The notes beneath the pieces were generated by a model, which had not been told where the DNA came from, did not search any database, and saw nothing but the letters and a program-made list of their open reading frames with translations. A DNA stretch of 64,000 nt, taken from an uncultured Pelagibacteraceae bacterium. GTDB taxonomy: Bacteria; Pseudomonadota; Alphaproteobacteria; Pelagibacterales; Pelagibacteraceae. Made by a program: the position numbers and the translations under genes. The stretch spans positions 359,164 to 423,163 of the forward strand of contig CABYIV010000001.1 of assembly GCA_902519255.1 (NCBI GenBank). Direction: 5' to 3'. Shown here one piece after another: positions 51,490-61,031 of this stretch (position 1 is its first letter; the number at the start of each line of letters is the position of its first letter).

Positions 51490-53438
51490 TAGCTTATATT
51501 ATTTCTTTTTAGATAATCTTCGATTTCCTTTATATTACTTAATTTGTTAGAGCAAGTTTGATTTTTACATATAACAATTTTTGCATCTTTTTCCTTATTA
51601 TCTAGATATTTAAATGTAGCCCTGGTAAAAAATTTTTTTTGTAAATACTTTTTTATATCAGGATCTAAATTTTGCTTTCCATGAATTGCAAAAGATATAC
51701 TTTCATTACAAATATCCAATGATTTAACAAAACTAAACATTTGTGCAAAGTTTGAGTTTAAAACTTGGTGAAAACTTTTCTTTAATATATCAATTTTTCC
51801 AAACCATATTTTATCACTAGTTATTATATATAACTTGTTGCATAAGTTTAAATACACACTATTTCCATTCGGTATATTATTATCATTTAGATCTACTGGC
51901 TGAACAAAAAGGTCATTATCTAATATTTTATTTTTTTGCATTAATCCTGATTTTTTATCAAAGAAACATTCCCAAGTTTTTATTAATATATCTTTTGCTT
52001 TTTCGATGTATTTAACGTCACCATCTAATTCATAAATAGTTATCAAAAGACTAGCATAGTATACGTAATCTTCCAAAAAAGCGTCAATCTCCGTGTCTTG
52101 ATAGCAATGGAAAATTTTGTCTGACAAATATTTTTCCAATTTTTTTATACTAACAAGAGTATTTTGTTTTAGTTCTTCATTATCAGTTACTAGCGATGAA
52201 AGAAGAAGTGTTTCTAATAAAAAACAATTTTGATCAGTTTGAGATTTATCATCAAATAATGGTTTAGTACGTTTGTTTCTCTGATCTAATAACGTTTTTT
52301 CTGTATTTGAGATTTCTTTAATTTCATGATCGGAAAGGTTATTATTAGTTTCTATTAAAATATTATTACCTTCAAAATTTCCCTCTTCAGTTAAATTATA
52401 TTTTTTTGCAAATAAATTAAATTTAGGACCCAGAGTATTTTTTAGTTCTGCATAATTCCATACATAATATTTTCCTTCAACACCATCGCTATCGGCATCA
52501 TATGCAGACCCATAAAGACCAAAATCATTTTTAAATTCTGAATTAATAAAATTTATGGTTTGCTCTAACTTTCCTTTATAATAAAGATTATTAGTTTTTT
52601 GAAAGAACTTATTTAACAATCCTATATATTGAATATTATCGTAAAGCATTTTTTCAAAGTGTGGGATAATCCAATTTTCATCAACAGTATATCTTGCTAT
52701 ACCACCAGCTAAATGATCATACATTCCTTTTGAAGAAATATTATAGAGTAAAGTATCAACAGGCTTAAAGTATTCCTCTTTTCCCGTTTTTAAATAAAAA
52801 TAAAACATTGCATCAAATAAATAAAATTGTGGAAACTTAGGTGCTCCTTTGAAACTTCCGTTATCTTTATCAAGGTGTGTTATAATTTTTTCTAAAAATG
52901 GTTCTAATGGTTGATTTAAGACTGCTGATCTTTGATTAATTTTACTAAATATTTCCTGCATTTGAGGAGCTTGATCAAGAATTTTTTGTCTATTCTTATT
53001 ATATACCTCAGAAACATTATTTAGAACTTTTTGAAAATCTGGTCTTCCATGCATTTCTTTTGGAGGGAAATAAGTTCCACCAGTGAAAGGAACTCCATTT
53101 TCATCAAGAAACATCGATAAAGGCCACCCCCCCTGTGTTCCCGTGAGAATAGATAAACTTCTTTGAAAAACATAATCTAAATCTGGTCTTTCTTCCCTAT
53201 CAACTTTGATGTTTATAAATCTTTCATTCATTATCTTTGCTGTTTCATCATTTTCAAAACTTTCATGCGCCATCACATGACACCAATGACAGCTTGCATA
53301 CCCAACACTTAGAAATATTGGTTTTTTTTCTTTTTTTGCTTGTTCTAAACTTTCTTTATTCCATGCAAACCAATTTACTGGATTATCTTTATGTTGCTTT
53401 AAATACGGACTTTTCTCTTCCCTAAGTTTATTAGTCAT
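51489..53438 (-). CDS. DUF255/YyaL-type thioredoxin-domain protein
   Basis: I choose the ATG at 53438 (MTNKLREEKSPYLKQHKDNPVNWFAW, 649 residues); the longer frame would overlap the HD gene. The N-terminal thioredoxin-like domain has PIFLSVGYASCHWCHVMAHESFEN and VDREERPDLDYVFQ, then TGTQGGWPLSMFLDENGVPFTGGTYFP; the rest is an alpha/alpha barrel (N-acylglucosamine-epimerase-like). The family (spermatogenesis-associated protein 20 in animals) has no established reaction. Operon placement before gshA, gshB suggests a thiol-redox context. The C-terminal CKNQTCS pair is also present. Confidence 0.93.
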   Translation of the reverse strand: MTNKLREEKSPYLKQHKDNPVNWFAWNKESLEQAKKEKKPIFLSVGYASCHWCHVMAHESFENDETAKIMNERFINIKVDREERPDLDYVFQRSLSILTGTQGGWPLSMFLDENGVPFTGGTYFPPKEMHGRPDFQKVLNNVSEVYNKNRQKILDQAPQMQEIFSKINQRSAVLNQPLEPFLEKIITHLDKDNGSFKGAPKFPQFYLFDAMFYFYLKTGKEEYFKPVDTLLYNISSKGMYDHLAGGIARYTVDENWIIPHFEKMLYDNIQYIGLLNKFFQKTNNLYYKGKLEQTINFINSEFKNDFGLYGSAYDADSDGVEGKYYVWNYAELKNTLGPKFNLFAKKYNLTEEGNFEGNNILIETNNNLSDHEIKEISNTEKTLLDQRNKRTKPLFDDKSQTDQNCFLLETLLLSSLVTDNEELKQNTLVSIKKLEKYLSDKIFHCYQDTEIDAFLEDYVYYASLLITIYELDGDVKYIEKAKDILIKTWECFFDKKSGLMQKNKILDNDLFVQPVDLNDNNIPNGNSVYLNLCNKLYIITSDKIWFGKIDILKKSFHQVLNSNFAQMFSFVKSLDICNESISFAIHGKQNLDPDIKKYLQKKFFTRATFKYLDNKEKDAKIVICKNQTCSNKLSNIKEIEDYLKRNNIS

Positions 53439-53454
53439 ATTTTCTTTTAAAAAA

Positions 53455-54012
53455 TTAGTGATGATAAAAAGGTTTTCTATCAAATATCTTTTTCACCATT
53501 GGTTTAAAATCTTCTAGAGACATAGATTTGTAATTAGGATCAAAAGAAGACTGGTCGTATTTTTCACAAAAATCAACTGTATCTTGATAGTATTTGTGAT
53601 CCCTGAATTTATCTCTAGCGTTTCTATCACCTCCTAAATGATGAGCACTATAATAGGTTTGAAAAAGTCCATGATGAAGTATTATCCAATATGTTTTTTC
53701 TGAAACATATGGTCTTATTATTGAAGCCGCATATTGAGAATGATTCATAGGCGCTAAGTCATCTCCTATGTCATGAAGTAAAGTTGCTACAACCATCTCT
53801 TCACTTTCTCCATTCTTGTACGCTCTTGTTGCTGCTTGTAAAGAATGTTCTAATCTAGTTATTTGATAGCCTTCAAGAGTTGTCGTTTGACTTGCAAGAT
53901 ATTTAAGTAGTCTATCTGCAGTTTTACGCTCAAAATTTTTTTCATACTTTTCTAATAATTCATAATCTTCTTTTGAACCATTTTTCATTTCAGTAAAATT
54001 TACTTTTTTCAT
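53455..54012 (-). CDS. HD-domain metal-dependent protein (phosphohydrolase or PhnZ/MIOX-like oxygenase)
   Basis: The 185-residue protein keeps the HD metal ligands: H56 (ITRLEHSLQAA), H80-D81 (LLHDIGDD), H91 or a later His-His pair (ILHHGLFQ, residues 113-114) and D153 (CEKYDQSSFDP). The YSAHHLGGDRNARDKFRDH stretch is typical of a subgroup often annotated only as HD protein. Extra histidines would allow a two-metal site as in PhnZ or inositol oxygenase, but the Tyr/Glu lid residues of PhnZ are not at the right places. It overlaps the purF stop by one base. Confidence 0.8.
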   Translation of the reverse strand: MKKVNFTEMKNGSKEDYELLEKYEKNFERKTADRLLKYLASQTTTLEGYQITRLEHSLQAATRAYKNGESEEMVVATLLHDIGDDLAPMNHSQYAASIIRPYVSEKTYWIILHHGLFQTYYSAHHLGGDRNARDKFRDHKYYQDTVDFCEKYDQSSFDPNYKSMSLEDFKPMVKKIFDRKPFYHH

Positions 54013-55454
54013 TAATTACTCGACCCAGTACTTAATAATGATAATTGTGTAACTTTATCTTCTCCAAGTTCATCAATTATTTTTACTGGATAATCACCAG
54101 TAAAATGATGATCAGTTAACTGAGGATAAGCATCGTTTCTCTTCTCAAAACCCATTCCTCGATACAAACCATCTAACGTTATAAATTTAAGTGATTTTGC
54201 TTTTATAAATTCTTTTATTTCATCTACTGATTTATTTGCTGCTAATAGTTCTTTTTTTGTAGGTGTATCAACTCCATAAAAATCTGGGTATTTTATTTCT
54301 GGACTAGCTATCCTAACATGTATCTCTTTAGCACCATTATCATACAGCATTTTTACAATCTTTGATGATGTAGTTCCTCTTACAAGAGAGTCATCTACTA
54401 AAATAATTTTCTTATTTTTTATAACTGAAACATTTGCATTTAATTTTAATTTAACTCCTAAACTTCTAATCTGCTGTGAAGGCTCTATAAAAGTTCGACC
54501 AACATAATGATTTCTAATTAAACCTAAATCAAAATTTATTTTTTTTTCCTCAGCGTAACCCAATGCAGCTGCATTACCAGAATCTGGCACTGGTACAACT
54601 AGGTCAGCATCTAAATTATCTTCTTTTGCTAATTCTGCTCCAAATCTTTTACGATATTCATAGGCTGTTTTGCCATTCAAAATACTATCTGGTCTTGAAA
54701 AATAAATATATTCAAAAACACATGGCCTCACTTTTTTTTGAGGAAACGGCTTAATACTTTTTAATTCATCATTTTCTACATAAACAATTTCACCATTTTC
54801 AACTTCTCTAACAAACTTTGCGCCAATAATATCAAATGCACATGTTTCAGATGCAAAAACATAAGAATTTTTTAGTTTTCCGATAACCAAAGGTCTAATT
54901 CCATAAGGATCTCTTACACCAATAAGTGTATTTTGTGTCATCATAACCAATGCATACCCTCCTTGAATTTGAAACAGAGCATCAATAACTTTATCGATTG
55001 TCTTTGGTCTTTTTGATTTCGCTATAAGTTTTACTATCGTTTCTGTGTCTGATGTTGTGTAAAAGATTGAGCCCTCTTCAACCATTTTATTTCTAAGTGT
55101 TATTGCATTCGTTAGATTTCCATTATGCGCAACTCCAATTCCACCTGAATTAGTATCAGCAAAGAATGGTTGTACATTTCTTAAAGCAGTTCCTCCTGTT
55201 GTAGAATATCTATTGTGACCTATAGCGTAATTTCCAGGTAAATTTTTTAAGACTTTTTCATCATTGAAGTTGTCTCCAACAAGGCCAAATCTTTTTTCAG
55301 AGTGATATTTTTCACCGTCAAATGATACAATTCCACAACCTTCCTGACCCCTATGTTGTAACGCATGAAGTCCTAAAGCAGTTAAGGTTGATGCTTCTGG
55401 TGTATTGCTTATACCAAAGACCGCACATTCCTCTTTTAATTTAGGATTATACAT
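54012..55454 (-). CDS. purF: Amidophosphoribosyltransferase
   Basis: I place the start at 55454 (MYNPKLKEEC, 480 residues), which leaves a nine-residue propeptide before the N-terminal nucleophile cysteine in EECAVFGI; the longer frame to 55481 adds nine residues inside cvpA. The glutaminase domain has LHALQHRGQEGCGI and GHNRYSTTG, and the PRPP loop is KIILVDDSLVRGTTS. It makes 5-phosphoribosylamine, the first step of purine synthesis. It overlaps cvpA by 8 bases, the classic cvpA-purF pair. Confidence 0.97.
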   Translation of the reverse strand: MYNPKLKEECAVFGISNTPEASTLTALGLHALQHRGQEGCGIVSFDGEKYHSEKRFGLVGDNFNDEKVLKNLPGNYAIGHNRYSTTGGTALRNVQPFFADTNSGGIGVAHNGNLTNAITLRNKMVEEGSIFYTTSDTETIVKLIAKSKRPKTIDKVIDALFQIQGGYALVMMTQNTLIGVRDPYGIRPLVIGKLKNSYVFASETCAFDIIGAKFVREVENGEIVYVENDELKSIKPFPQKKVRPCVFEYIYFSRPDSILNGKTAYEYRKRFGAELAKEDNLDADLVVPVPDSGNAAALGYAEEKKINFDLGLIRNHYVGRTFIEPSQQIRSLGVKLKLNANVSVIKNKKIILVDDSLVRGTTSSKIVKMLYDNGAKEIHVRIASPEIKYPDFYGVDTPTKKELLAANKSVDEIKEFIKAKSLKFITLDGLYRGMGFEKRNDAYPQLTDHHFTGDYPVKIIDELGEDKVTQLSLLSTGSSN

Positions 55455-55992
55455 CTTGAACTTTTTCTTTAGCATCTTCATATTGTTTTTGATTTGGAAA
55501 TACCTTTATAAGATAGATACTACCTTTTTCAACCCAAGGAAATGTTAGTGAATCTTTTAAATTTAATGGCCATTTTTTGCTATCATAGATAACGTCAATA
55601 GCTGTGAACAAACAAACAATTAAAATATAGCTCTTAGCGATTCCAAAAAAAAAGCCAAAAACCTTATCGACTGAACCTAATCCTGTGTAAGTAATAACTT
55701 TACTTATTGCTTTATTTGCTAAAAGAATAAGAAATATTATTAATATAAATAATATAACGCCTACAATTATATCAAGAACATATTCACTATCTAAAATACC
55801 TTCAAAATATGGTTTTACTTTCGGAAATAAATAAATTGTTAAAATATATGCCAAAACCCATTTGGCAGCTGACAATAAACTTAAAACAAAACCTTTTCTA
55901 GATCCTTGAATTAAAAAATAAATGGTTAATACAAAAAAAATATAATCAAATAATGTTACTTGTATTAAAAAATCCTGAATAGTCTCAATCAT
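55447..55992 (-). CDS. cvpA: CvpA-family membrane protein
   Basis: The 181-residue protein has four predicted helices and the CvpA pattern: FDYIFFVLTIYFLIQGSRKGFVLSLLSAAKW near the start and GLGSVDKVFGFFFGIAKSYILI in the middle. CvpA was named for colicin V production in E. coli and has since been linked to envelope stress tolerance; its biochemical role is unsettled. It is encoded directly before purF with an 8-base overlap and shares a single base with the RND gene's end, so these form one transcription unit. Confidence 0.9.
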   Translation of the reverse strand: MIETIQDFLIQVTLFDYIFFVLTIYFLIQGSRKGFVLSLLSAAKWVLAYILTIYLFPKVKPYFEGILDSEYVLDIIVGVILFILIIFLILLANKAISKVITYTGLGSVDKVFGFFFGIAKSYILIVCLFTAIDVIYDSKKWPLNLKDSLTFPWVEKGSIYLIKVFPNQKQYEDAKEKVQDV

Positions 55993-58367
55993 TAATTGAA
56001 TGGTTTAATTTTAAGCAATAAAGAAGGCAAAAGTGTTAAAACCGAAACCATTGCAAGCAACATAGCAATCCCCGTGAATACACCAAAGTAAATTGTTGGT
56101 ATAAAATTTGACATTACTAAAATTGAAAATCCAAAAACTATTGTAATTGAAGTATTTAAAATAGCTTTTCCAACTGTTGAATGACACAGTTTTAATGTCT
56201 TATTATAATTTTTTAATTTTGCATACTCCTCTTTAAATCTGTAAATATAATGAATACTATTATCTACCGCGATACCTATTGTTATTGCAGCAATTGTTAT
56301 TGTCATCATATCAAGAGGAATTCCCAATAATCCAATTAAACCTAATATAAAAAAGGCTGCTATAAAATTTGGCACAACACCTATTAAAGCTAATTTTAAA
56401 TTTTTGAAAAGAATAACAAACATTACAAATATTCCAAGCATTACAAATCCAAGTGTTAAAATTTGAGATTTGAATAAACTTTGTAAAAGATTGTTGAAAA
56501 GAATTAATACACCACCTAATTTAAATTCATCATCTTTTAAATCTAATTTATTTTTAAGGTCAGAGTTTATTTTAATGAGTAAATCATTTCTCCTTAAATT
56601 ATCTAAAGAGTCTTTTATTCGCAAACTTATCCTAGCTTCTGAATCTTTTATGGAGATATATGGATCTACAATTTCTTTTTTTATATTATCTGGTATCTTG
56701 GTGTACAATACACCCATTTCTAAAGAACCTAACTCTTTATTGTTATTTAATTGTGTAGCAACGTCAATAATTGAGGAAAAAGAAAGCACTTTTCCAATTG
56801 GCTCCAAAGAGTCTAAATAGCTATGGACCTTTTTTATCTTCTCAATTTTATCTTTAGTAAACCAATATTTTTCATCATTCTCATCTTCATCACCCCAATC
56901 GTCTTCTTCATCTTCAGATTTTTGTTTAACATCATCTTGTTTTGGAAATTTTAAAATAACTTCAAGTGGCGTTGTACCACCTAATTTTTCATCGATAAGT
57001 TTCATTCCTTTATAAATTTCTGTATTTTTATCAAAATAATTTATAAAACTATTTTCTACTTCGAGCTTTGAGATTCCTAATATACTTAAAAATATAATTA
57101 TTAAGGTTGTTCCAAATATTGTATTTTTATTTGAAACTGAAACTTTACTGAAAAAATTAGTAATTACGGTACCTTTTTCCTCTTTTAAAGCAACTTTATT
57201 AAAATTAAATAAATTAATTAATGTTGGCAATAAACTAAAAGTAATAAGAAATGAAATTATTAGACCAAAAGTCATCATAAATCCAAAATCTATTATTGGT
57301 TTTATTTCACTAAACACTAAGGACAAGAAAGCAAAAATAGTTGTCAAAGCTGTATATAAAATAGGCCAAAACATTTTGCTAGTTGTTAAAGAAATAATTT
57401 TAAATTTATTTAACTTCGGAAATTGTTTTGAAAGCTGAAGATATCTTGTACTAATATGAATATTCATAGCCATAGTTAGTATCAACATTAAAGCTATAAA
57501 ATTTGATGATATAACTGTAACTTTCCATCCTAAGAGACCAAGAAGTCCTGTCATTATTATAACTGAAAAAAAACAACTGCTTATAGGTACAATTATCCAT
57601 ATCAATCTTCTAAATACATACCAAAGAGTTGCAACAATAAATAAAAAAACTCCAAGTCCAAAAACAATTATGTCATTTTTAATAAAAGTCATCATGTCAT
57701 CAGCAATCATAGGTATTCCACCTAAATGAATTTTGCTTGTTGAACTAAAATTTTTTATTACTTGCCTTATCTCTAAAATATTTTGATGATTTTGTTTTTT
57801 TAATTCATCTTTATATATCTCTTCGTCTTTTTTACTTTTAAAGTCTTGTATTTTATCTTTGGACTTTAAATAAACTATAATGCCAGATGTTTTACCATCT
57901 TCACTTATTACAAAATTCCTGAAAACTGGGCTATTCAATATTTCATTAAACCCTCTTTCTTTATCAATACCATCCGAGCTAAGTGTGGAGTAGTTTTGTA
58001 GTCTCTCTATAAGCGGTTCATCAGAGCTGTTAAGTAAAGGAATATCTAATAGTGTGATTACACTATGCACCCAATTAAGTTTTTGAATTTCTTTTTTTAA
58101 TTTAATAAGATTTTTGATAGAATTTTCTTCTATCATTCCCCCTTTTGGCGTGTAAGTAAGAACTAAAAATTCTTTCGCACCATATCTTTCGTTTATTTCA
58201 TTTAAATATTTTAAATCAGGATCACCTTCTATTAATAAAGTTTCTGATGATGCATCAAGTCTAAAGTTTTTTGAAAAATATCCAAAAAAAAACAAGCAAC
58301 TTAATAATAAAACTAAAATCAAGCCTGGTTTATTTAATACAATATTTTGATAGAATTTAGCTAACAT
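55992..58367 (-). CDS. RND/MMPL-family exporter (HAE3-like)
   Basis: The 791-residue protein has the RND layout: one N-terminal helix, a large periplasmic loop, five helices, a second loop and five more helices. AIAVDNSIHYIYRFKEEY and TMAMNIHISTRYLQL are the paired GxxxD-type transmembrane-4/10 regions in the MMPL/hopanoid-transporter style. The second loop contains a very acidic insertion (SEDEEDDWGDEDENDEKYW, near residue 488), unusual for this family. It probably moves lipids or hydrophobic compounds from the membrane. No membrane-fusion partner is adjacent. Confidence 0.9.
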   Translation of the reverse strand: MLAKFYQNIVLNKPGLILVLLLSCLFFFGYFSKNFRLDASSETLLIEGDPDLKYLNEINERYGAKEFLVLTYTPKGGMIEENSIKNLIKLKKEIQKLNWVHSVITLLDIPLLNSSDEPLIERLQNYSTLSSDGIDKERGFNEILNSPVFRNFVISEDGKTSGIIVYLKSKDKIQDFKSKKDEEIYKDELKKQNHQNILEIRQVIKNFSSTSKIHLGGIPMIADDMMTFIKNDIIVFGLGVFLFIVATLWYVFRRLIWIIVPISSCFFSVIIMTGLLGLLGWKVTVISSNFIALMLILTMAMNIHISTRYLQLSKQFPKLNKFKIISLTTSKMFWPILYTALTTIFAFLSLVFSEIKPIIDFGFMMTFGLIISFLITFSLLPTLINLFNFNKVALKEEKGTVITNFFSKVSVSNKNTIFGTTLIIIFLSILGISKLEVENSFINYFDKNTEIYKGMKLIDEKLGGTTPLEVILKFPKQDDVKQKSEDEEDDWGDEDENDEKYWFTKDKIEKIKKVHSYLDSLEPIGKVLSFSSIIDVATQLNNNKELGSLEMGVLYTKIPDNIKKEIVDPYISIKDSEARISLRIKDSLDNLRRNDLLIKINSDLKNKLDLKDDEFKLGGVLILFNNLLQSLFKSQILTLGFVMLGIFVMFVILFKNLKLALIGVVPNFIAAFFILGLIGLLGIPLDMMTITIAAITIGIAVDNSIHYIYRFKEEYAKLKNYNKTLKLCHSTVGKAILNTSITIVFGFSILVMSNFIPTIYFGVFTGIAMLLAMVSVLTLLPSLLLKIKPFN

Positions 58368-58391
58368 TAAATATTAGCTTTATAATTTAAT

Positions 58392-59807
58392 TTAATTATT
58401 TTGAATATCTTTAAATTTGGTAAACATTGCTTCAAATTCAAGCATAACATTCCCAGTTGGCCCATGCCTTTGTTTTTGAATTATTAATTCTGCTAAATGT
58501 GAAACCTCATTCATTTTTGCTTGCCACTCAGCATGCTCTACTGTGGCAGGTCTAGGCTCTTTTCCTTGCAAATAATATGCCTCCCTGTAAACAAACATTA
58601 CAACATCAGCATCTTGTTCGATTGAACCTGACTCTCTTAAGTCTGATAATTGAGGTTTTTTATCATCTCTTTGTTCTACAGCCCTTGATAATTGAGAAAG
58701 AGCTAAAACTGGAACAGCTAATTCTTTAGCTAAAGCTTTTAATCCTTGAGTGATTTCAGATATTTCCTGAACCCTGCCATTATTGGAATTAGAGGCTCTC
58801 ATCAATTGAATATAATCAATAACAACCATGTCGAGACCATACAATCGTTTGATTCTTCTTGCTCTATTGCTCAGTGCAGCTATTGTTATTGCTGGTGTTT
58901 CATCAATATATAAAGGGAGCTCAGATATATCTTTCGAAGTTTCTATGAATTTATCAAATTGTTCCTCAGAAATTTTACCTCTTCTTATATCATTTGATTT
59001 AATTCTTGATTGTTCTGCTAAGATTCTAGTTGAAAGTTGTTCTGATGACATTTCTAATGAAAAAAAAGCAATAGAACTTTTATCCCCAGTTTCTTGAATT
59101 TTTCTAGCTGCATTAAATGCAATATTAGTTGCTAAAGCAGTTTTGCCCATAGAAGGTCTTCCTGCAATGATTACAAGATCTGACTTATGTAGTCCACCTA
59201 GCCTGTCATCTAAATCTTTTAATCCTGTTGGAACCCCAACTATGCCTTCCTCATTTTTATAGGCATTTGATGCCATTTCAATAGTTTGTCTCATCGCCTC
59301 ATCAAATTTTATCAATGATGAGCTAAAGGAACCTTTCTCTGCAAGATCAAATAATAATTTTTCATAGTTTTCAATAATCGCTTTACCGTCTGTTTCTAAA
59401 TCATTTAATTTTGCTTGATCAATTACTTCGCCAGAAATTTTTATTAGTTCTCTTTTTACAAATAAGTCAAAAATTAATTTGGAATATTCTATTGCTTGTC
59501 TTGAAGACGTTGAGAATTTGGTAATTTTAACTAAATATTCTGGAATATTCAATTCATCTTTTTCTTTTTCAAAATAGTTTTTTAATGTTATTGGATTAGC
59601 TAGAAGGCCTCCATAAATTAATTTTTCTAATGCCTCAAAAATTTTTTTGTGTATTGGGTCATAAAAATTTTTGCTGGATATGACTAAACTTACTTCATCA
59701 AATATTTCATTATTTAATAATACCGACCCTATAACTGATTGTTCTGCTTCAATATTGTTAGGCAATTCTTCAGATTTGCTCTTTATCAAATTTAATGATT
59801 GTGACAT
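58392..59807 (-). CDS. dnaB: Replicative DNA helicase DnaB
   Basis: I take the ATG at 59807 (MSQSLNLIKSKSEELPNNIEAEQSVIG, 471 residues), as the 13 extra residues of the longer frame (start 59846) are hydrophobic and not family-like. The N-terminal domain (EAEQSVIGSVLLNNEIFDEV) is followed by the RecA-like motor with Walker A GRPSMGKTAL, VVIDYIQLM and the SQLSRAVEQRDDKKPQLSDLRESGSIEQDADVV loop. It unwinds DNA ahead of the replisome as a hexamer. It is near rplI-rpsR-rpsF, a common bacterial order. Confidence 0.97.
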   Translation of the reverse strand: MSQSLNLIKSKSEELPNNIEAEQSVIGSVLLNNEIFDEVSLVISSKNFYDPIHKKIFEALEKLIYGGLLANPITLKNYFEKEKDELNIPEYLVKITKFSTSSRQAIEYSKLIFDLFVKRELIKISGEVIDQAKLNDLETDGKAIIENYEKLLFDLAEKGSFSSSLIKFDEAMRQTIEMASNAYKNEEGIVGVPTGLKDLDDRLGGLHKSDLVIIAGRPSMGKTALATNIAFNAARKIQETGDKSSIAFFSLEMSSEQLSTRILAEQSRIKSNDIRRGKISEEQFDKFIETSKDISELPLYIDETPAITIAALSNRARRIKRLYGLDMVVIDYIQLMRASNSNNGRVQEISEITQGLKALAKELAVPVLALSQLSRAVEQRDDKKPQLSDLRESGSIEQDADVVMFVYREAYYLQGKEPRPATVEHAEWQAKMNEVSHLAELIIQKQRHGPTGNVMLEFEAMFTKFKDIQNN

Positions 59808-59876
59808 AATTAAGATTATTAATTTTAACTCTAAATAACAAAACAAATTTAAAGTTGGGGAAAAAAATGTATAATT

Positions 59877-60332
59877 TTATTTTTCTTCTTGGGCTACAAC
59901 TTTAACTTTTATTTGAGTTTGTATTTCTGAATGAAGATTTAGAATTACATCAAATGAACCTAGAGATTTTATTTCTTTTAATGGTTGAATCAATGATGGA
60001 TTAATTTGAATTTTTTCAATTTCTCCTAAAATTTTAGAAATCTCTGATGGTTTTACGGATCCGTATAGTTCTTTATTTTCTGTTGATAATTTTTTTATTG
60101 TATATTCTTTATTTTTCAGTTTTTCATCTGTAATTTTAGCTTCATTTTTTTTATCTAAGTCTTTTTTATTTAAATCAGATTTAATTTTTTCAACTTCTTT
60201 AATATTTTCTTTTGATGCAAATAGTGCTTTTTTATGTGCTAATAAGTAGTTTCTTGCAAAACCTCTTTTAACATCAATTATCTCACCTATTGATCCCACT
60301 TTTCTAACATTTTCTAATAATATTACTTTCAT
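59877..60332 (-). CDS. rplI: 50S ribosomal protein L9
   Basis: The 151-residue protein has the L9 N-terminal domain MKVILLENVRKVGSIGEIIDVKRGFARNYLL, a long lysine-rich connecting helix (about residues 45-75) and a C-terminal RNA-binding domain with KELYGSVKPSEISKIL. It binds 23S rRNA near the L1 stalk and helps hold reading frame. It lies 1 base after rpsR and is the last gene of the rpsF-rpsR-rplI operon, before dnaB. Confidence 0.98.
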   Translation of the reverse strand: MKVILLENVRKVGSIGEIIDVKRGFARNYLLAHKKALFASKENIKEVEKIKSDLNKKDLDKKNEAKITDEKLKNKEYTIKKLSTENKELYGSVKPSEISKILGEIEKIQINPSLIQPLKEIKSLGSFDVILNLHSEIQTQIKVKVVAQEEK

Positions 60333-60333
60333 T

Positions 60334-60603
60334 TTATATTAATGCTAGATTTCTAGCTCTTTTAATTGATAAAGATAAGTCCCTTTGTTTTTTTTGACTT
60401 ACTGAAGTAATTCTTGATGGTAAAATTTTACCATTTTCAGAAACATATCTTTTTAAAAGTTTTATATTTTTGTAGTCGATTATCGGAGCTCCTTTACCTG
60501 AAAGGGGACATTTTTTTTTAAACTTATATTTTTGGTTTTGAAATACACTTAGTTTAGAAAAGTTATTCTGTGTATTTTTTTTCTTTATATTTCTTTTTTT
60601 CAT
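60334..60603 (-). CDS. rpsR: 30S ribosomal protein S18
   Basis: The 89-residue protein carries the S18 core: [61 protein letters not shown]. The N-terminus is unusually lysine-rich. It binds 16S rRNA with S6 on the platform of the small subunit, and rpsF is the neighbour, 4 bases upstream. One cysteine is retained from the zinc-type N-terminus (KKKCPLS). Confidence 0.98.
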   Translation of the reverse strand: MKKRNIKKKNTQNNFSKLSVFQNQKYKFKKKCPLSGKGAPIIDYKNIKLLKRYVSENGKILPSRITSVSQKKQRDLSLSIKRARNLALI

Positions 60604-60607
60604 AAAA

Positions 60608-60946
60608 TTATTTATTTATGCTTTCATCTTTCTTGGCAAAATAATCAGTATCAAGATCAAATTTTTTTACTTTTACAGTTAAATATCTTAATAAGTTTTT
60701 GTCAATTTTTTCTATTTTTTCTAATTCCTCTATAGTTTTGCCATTGCCTTCAATTTTAAAGTGTAAATAATTGCCTTTTTTATTTTTTTTAATTAAATAT
60801 GAAAGATTCATTAATCCCCAGCTTTCAAATTTTACAATATTACCATCGTTCCCCTCAATTATTTTAGTATATTTTTCTTGAAGCTGTTTTATCTGACTCG
60901 GAGAGGTATCTTGTCTTGCTATTAGAGTGTGTTCATAAAAGTTCAT
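60608..60946 (-). CDS. rpsF: 30S ribosomal protein S6
   Basis: The 112-residue protein has the S6 ferredoxin-like fold: [32 protein letters not shown], the strand [29 protein letters not shown] and the [13 protein letters not shown] end. It forms a pair with S18 in the small subunit. A TAGGAAAAAC ribosome site precedes the start. It is the first gene of its operon and is divergent from fabD across about 85 bases. No S6:S18-binding leader hairpin of the usual kind is obvious. Confidence 0.98.
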   Translation of the reverse strand: MNFYEHTLIARQDTSPSQIKQLQEKYTKIIEGNDGNIVKFESWGLMNLSYLIKKNKKGNYLHFKIEGNGKTIEELEKIEKIDKNLLRYLTVKVKKFDLDTDYFAKKDESINK

Positions 60947-61031
60947 AAAGTTTTTCCTAGAAAAATTGAGGATATACTATTATAAATTTTTAAATACAAT
61001 ACTAAAAAACACTAAATTTTTTGACGTTTTT

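Noticed and set aside
54563..54754. Plus-strand frame opposite purF
   Set aside because: Antisense shadow within the conserved phosphoribosyltransferase domain.
56870..56940. Acidic stretch in the RND protein as a sign of a fused domain
   Set aside because: It is short, low-complexity and within a periplasmic loop; a local insertion explains it.
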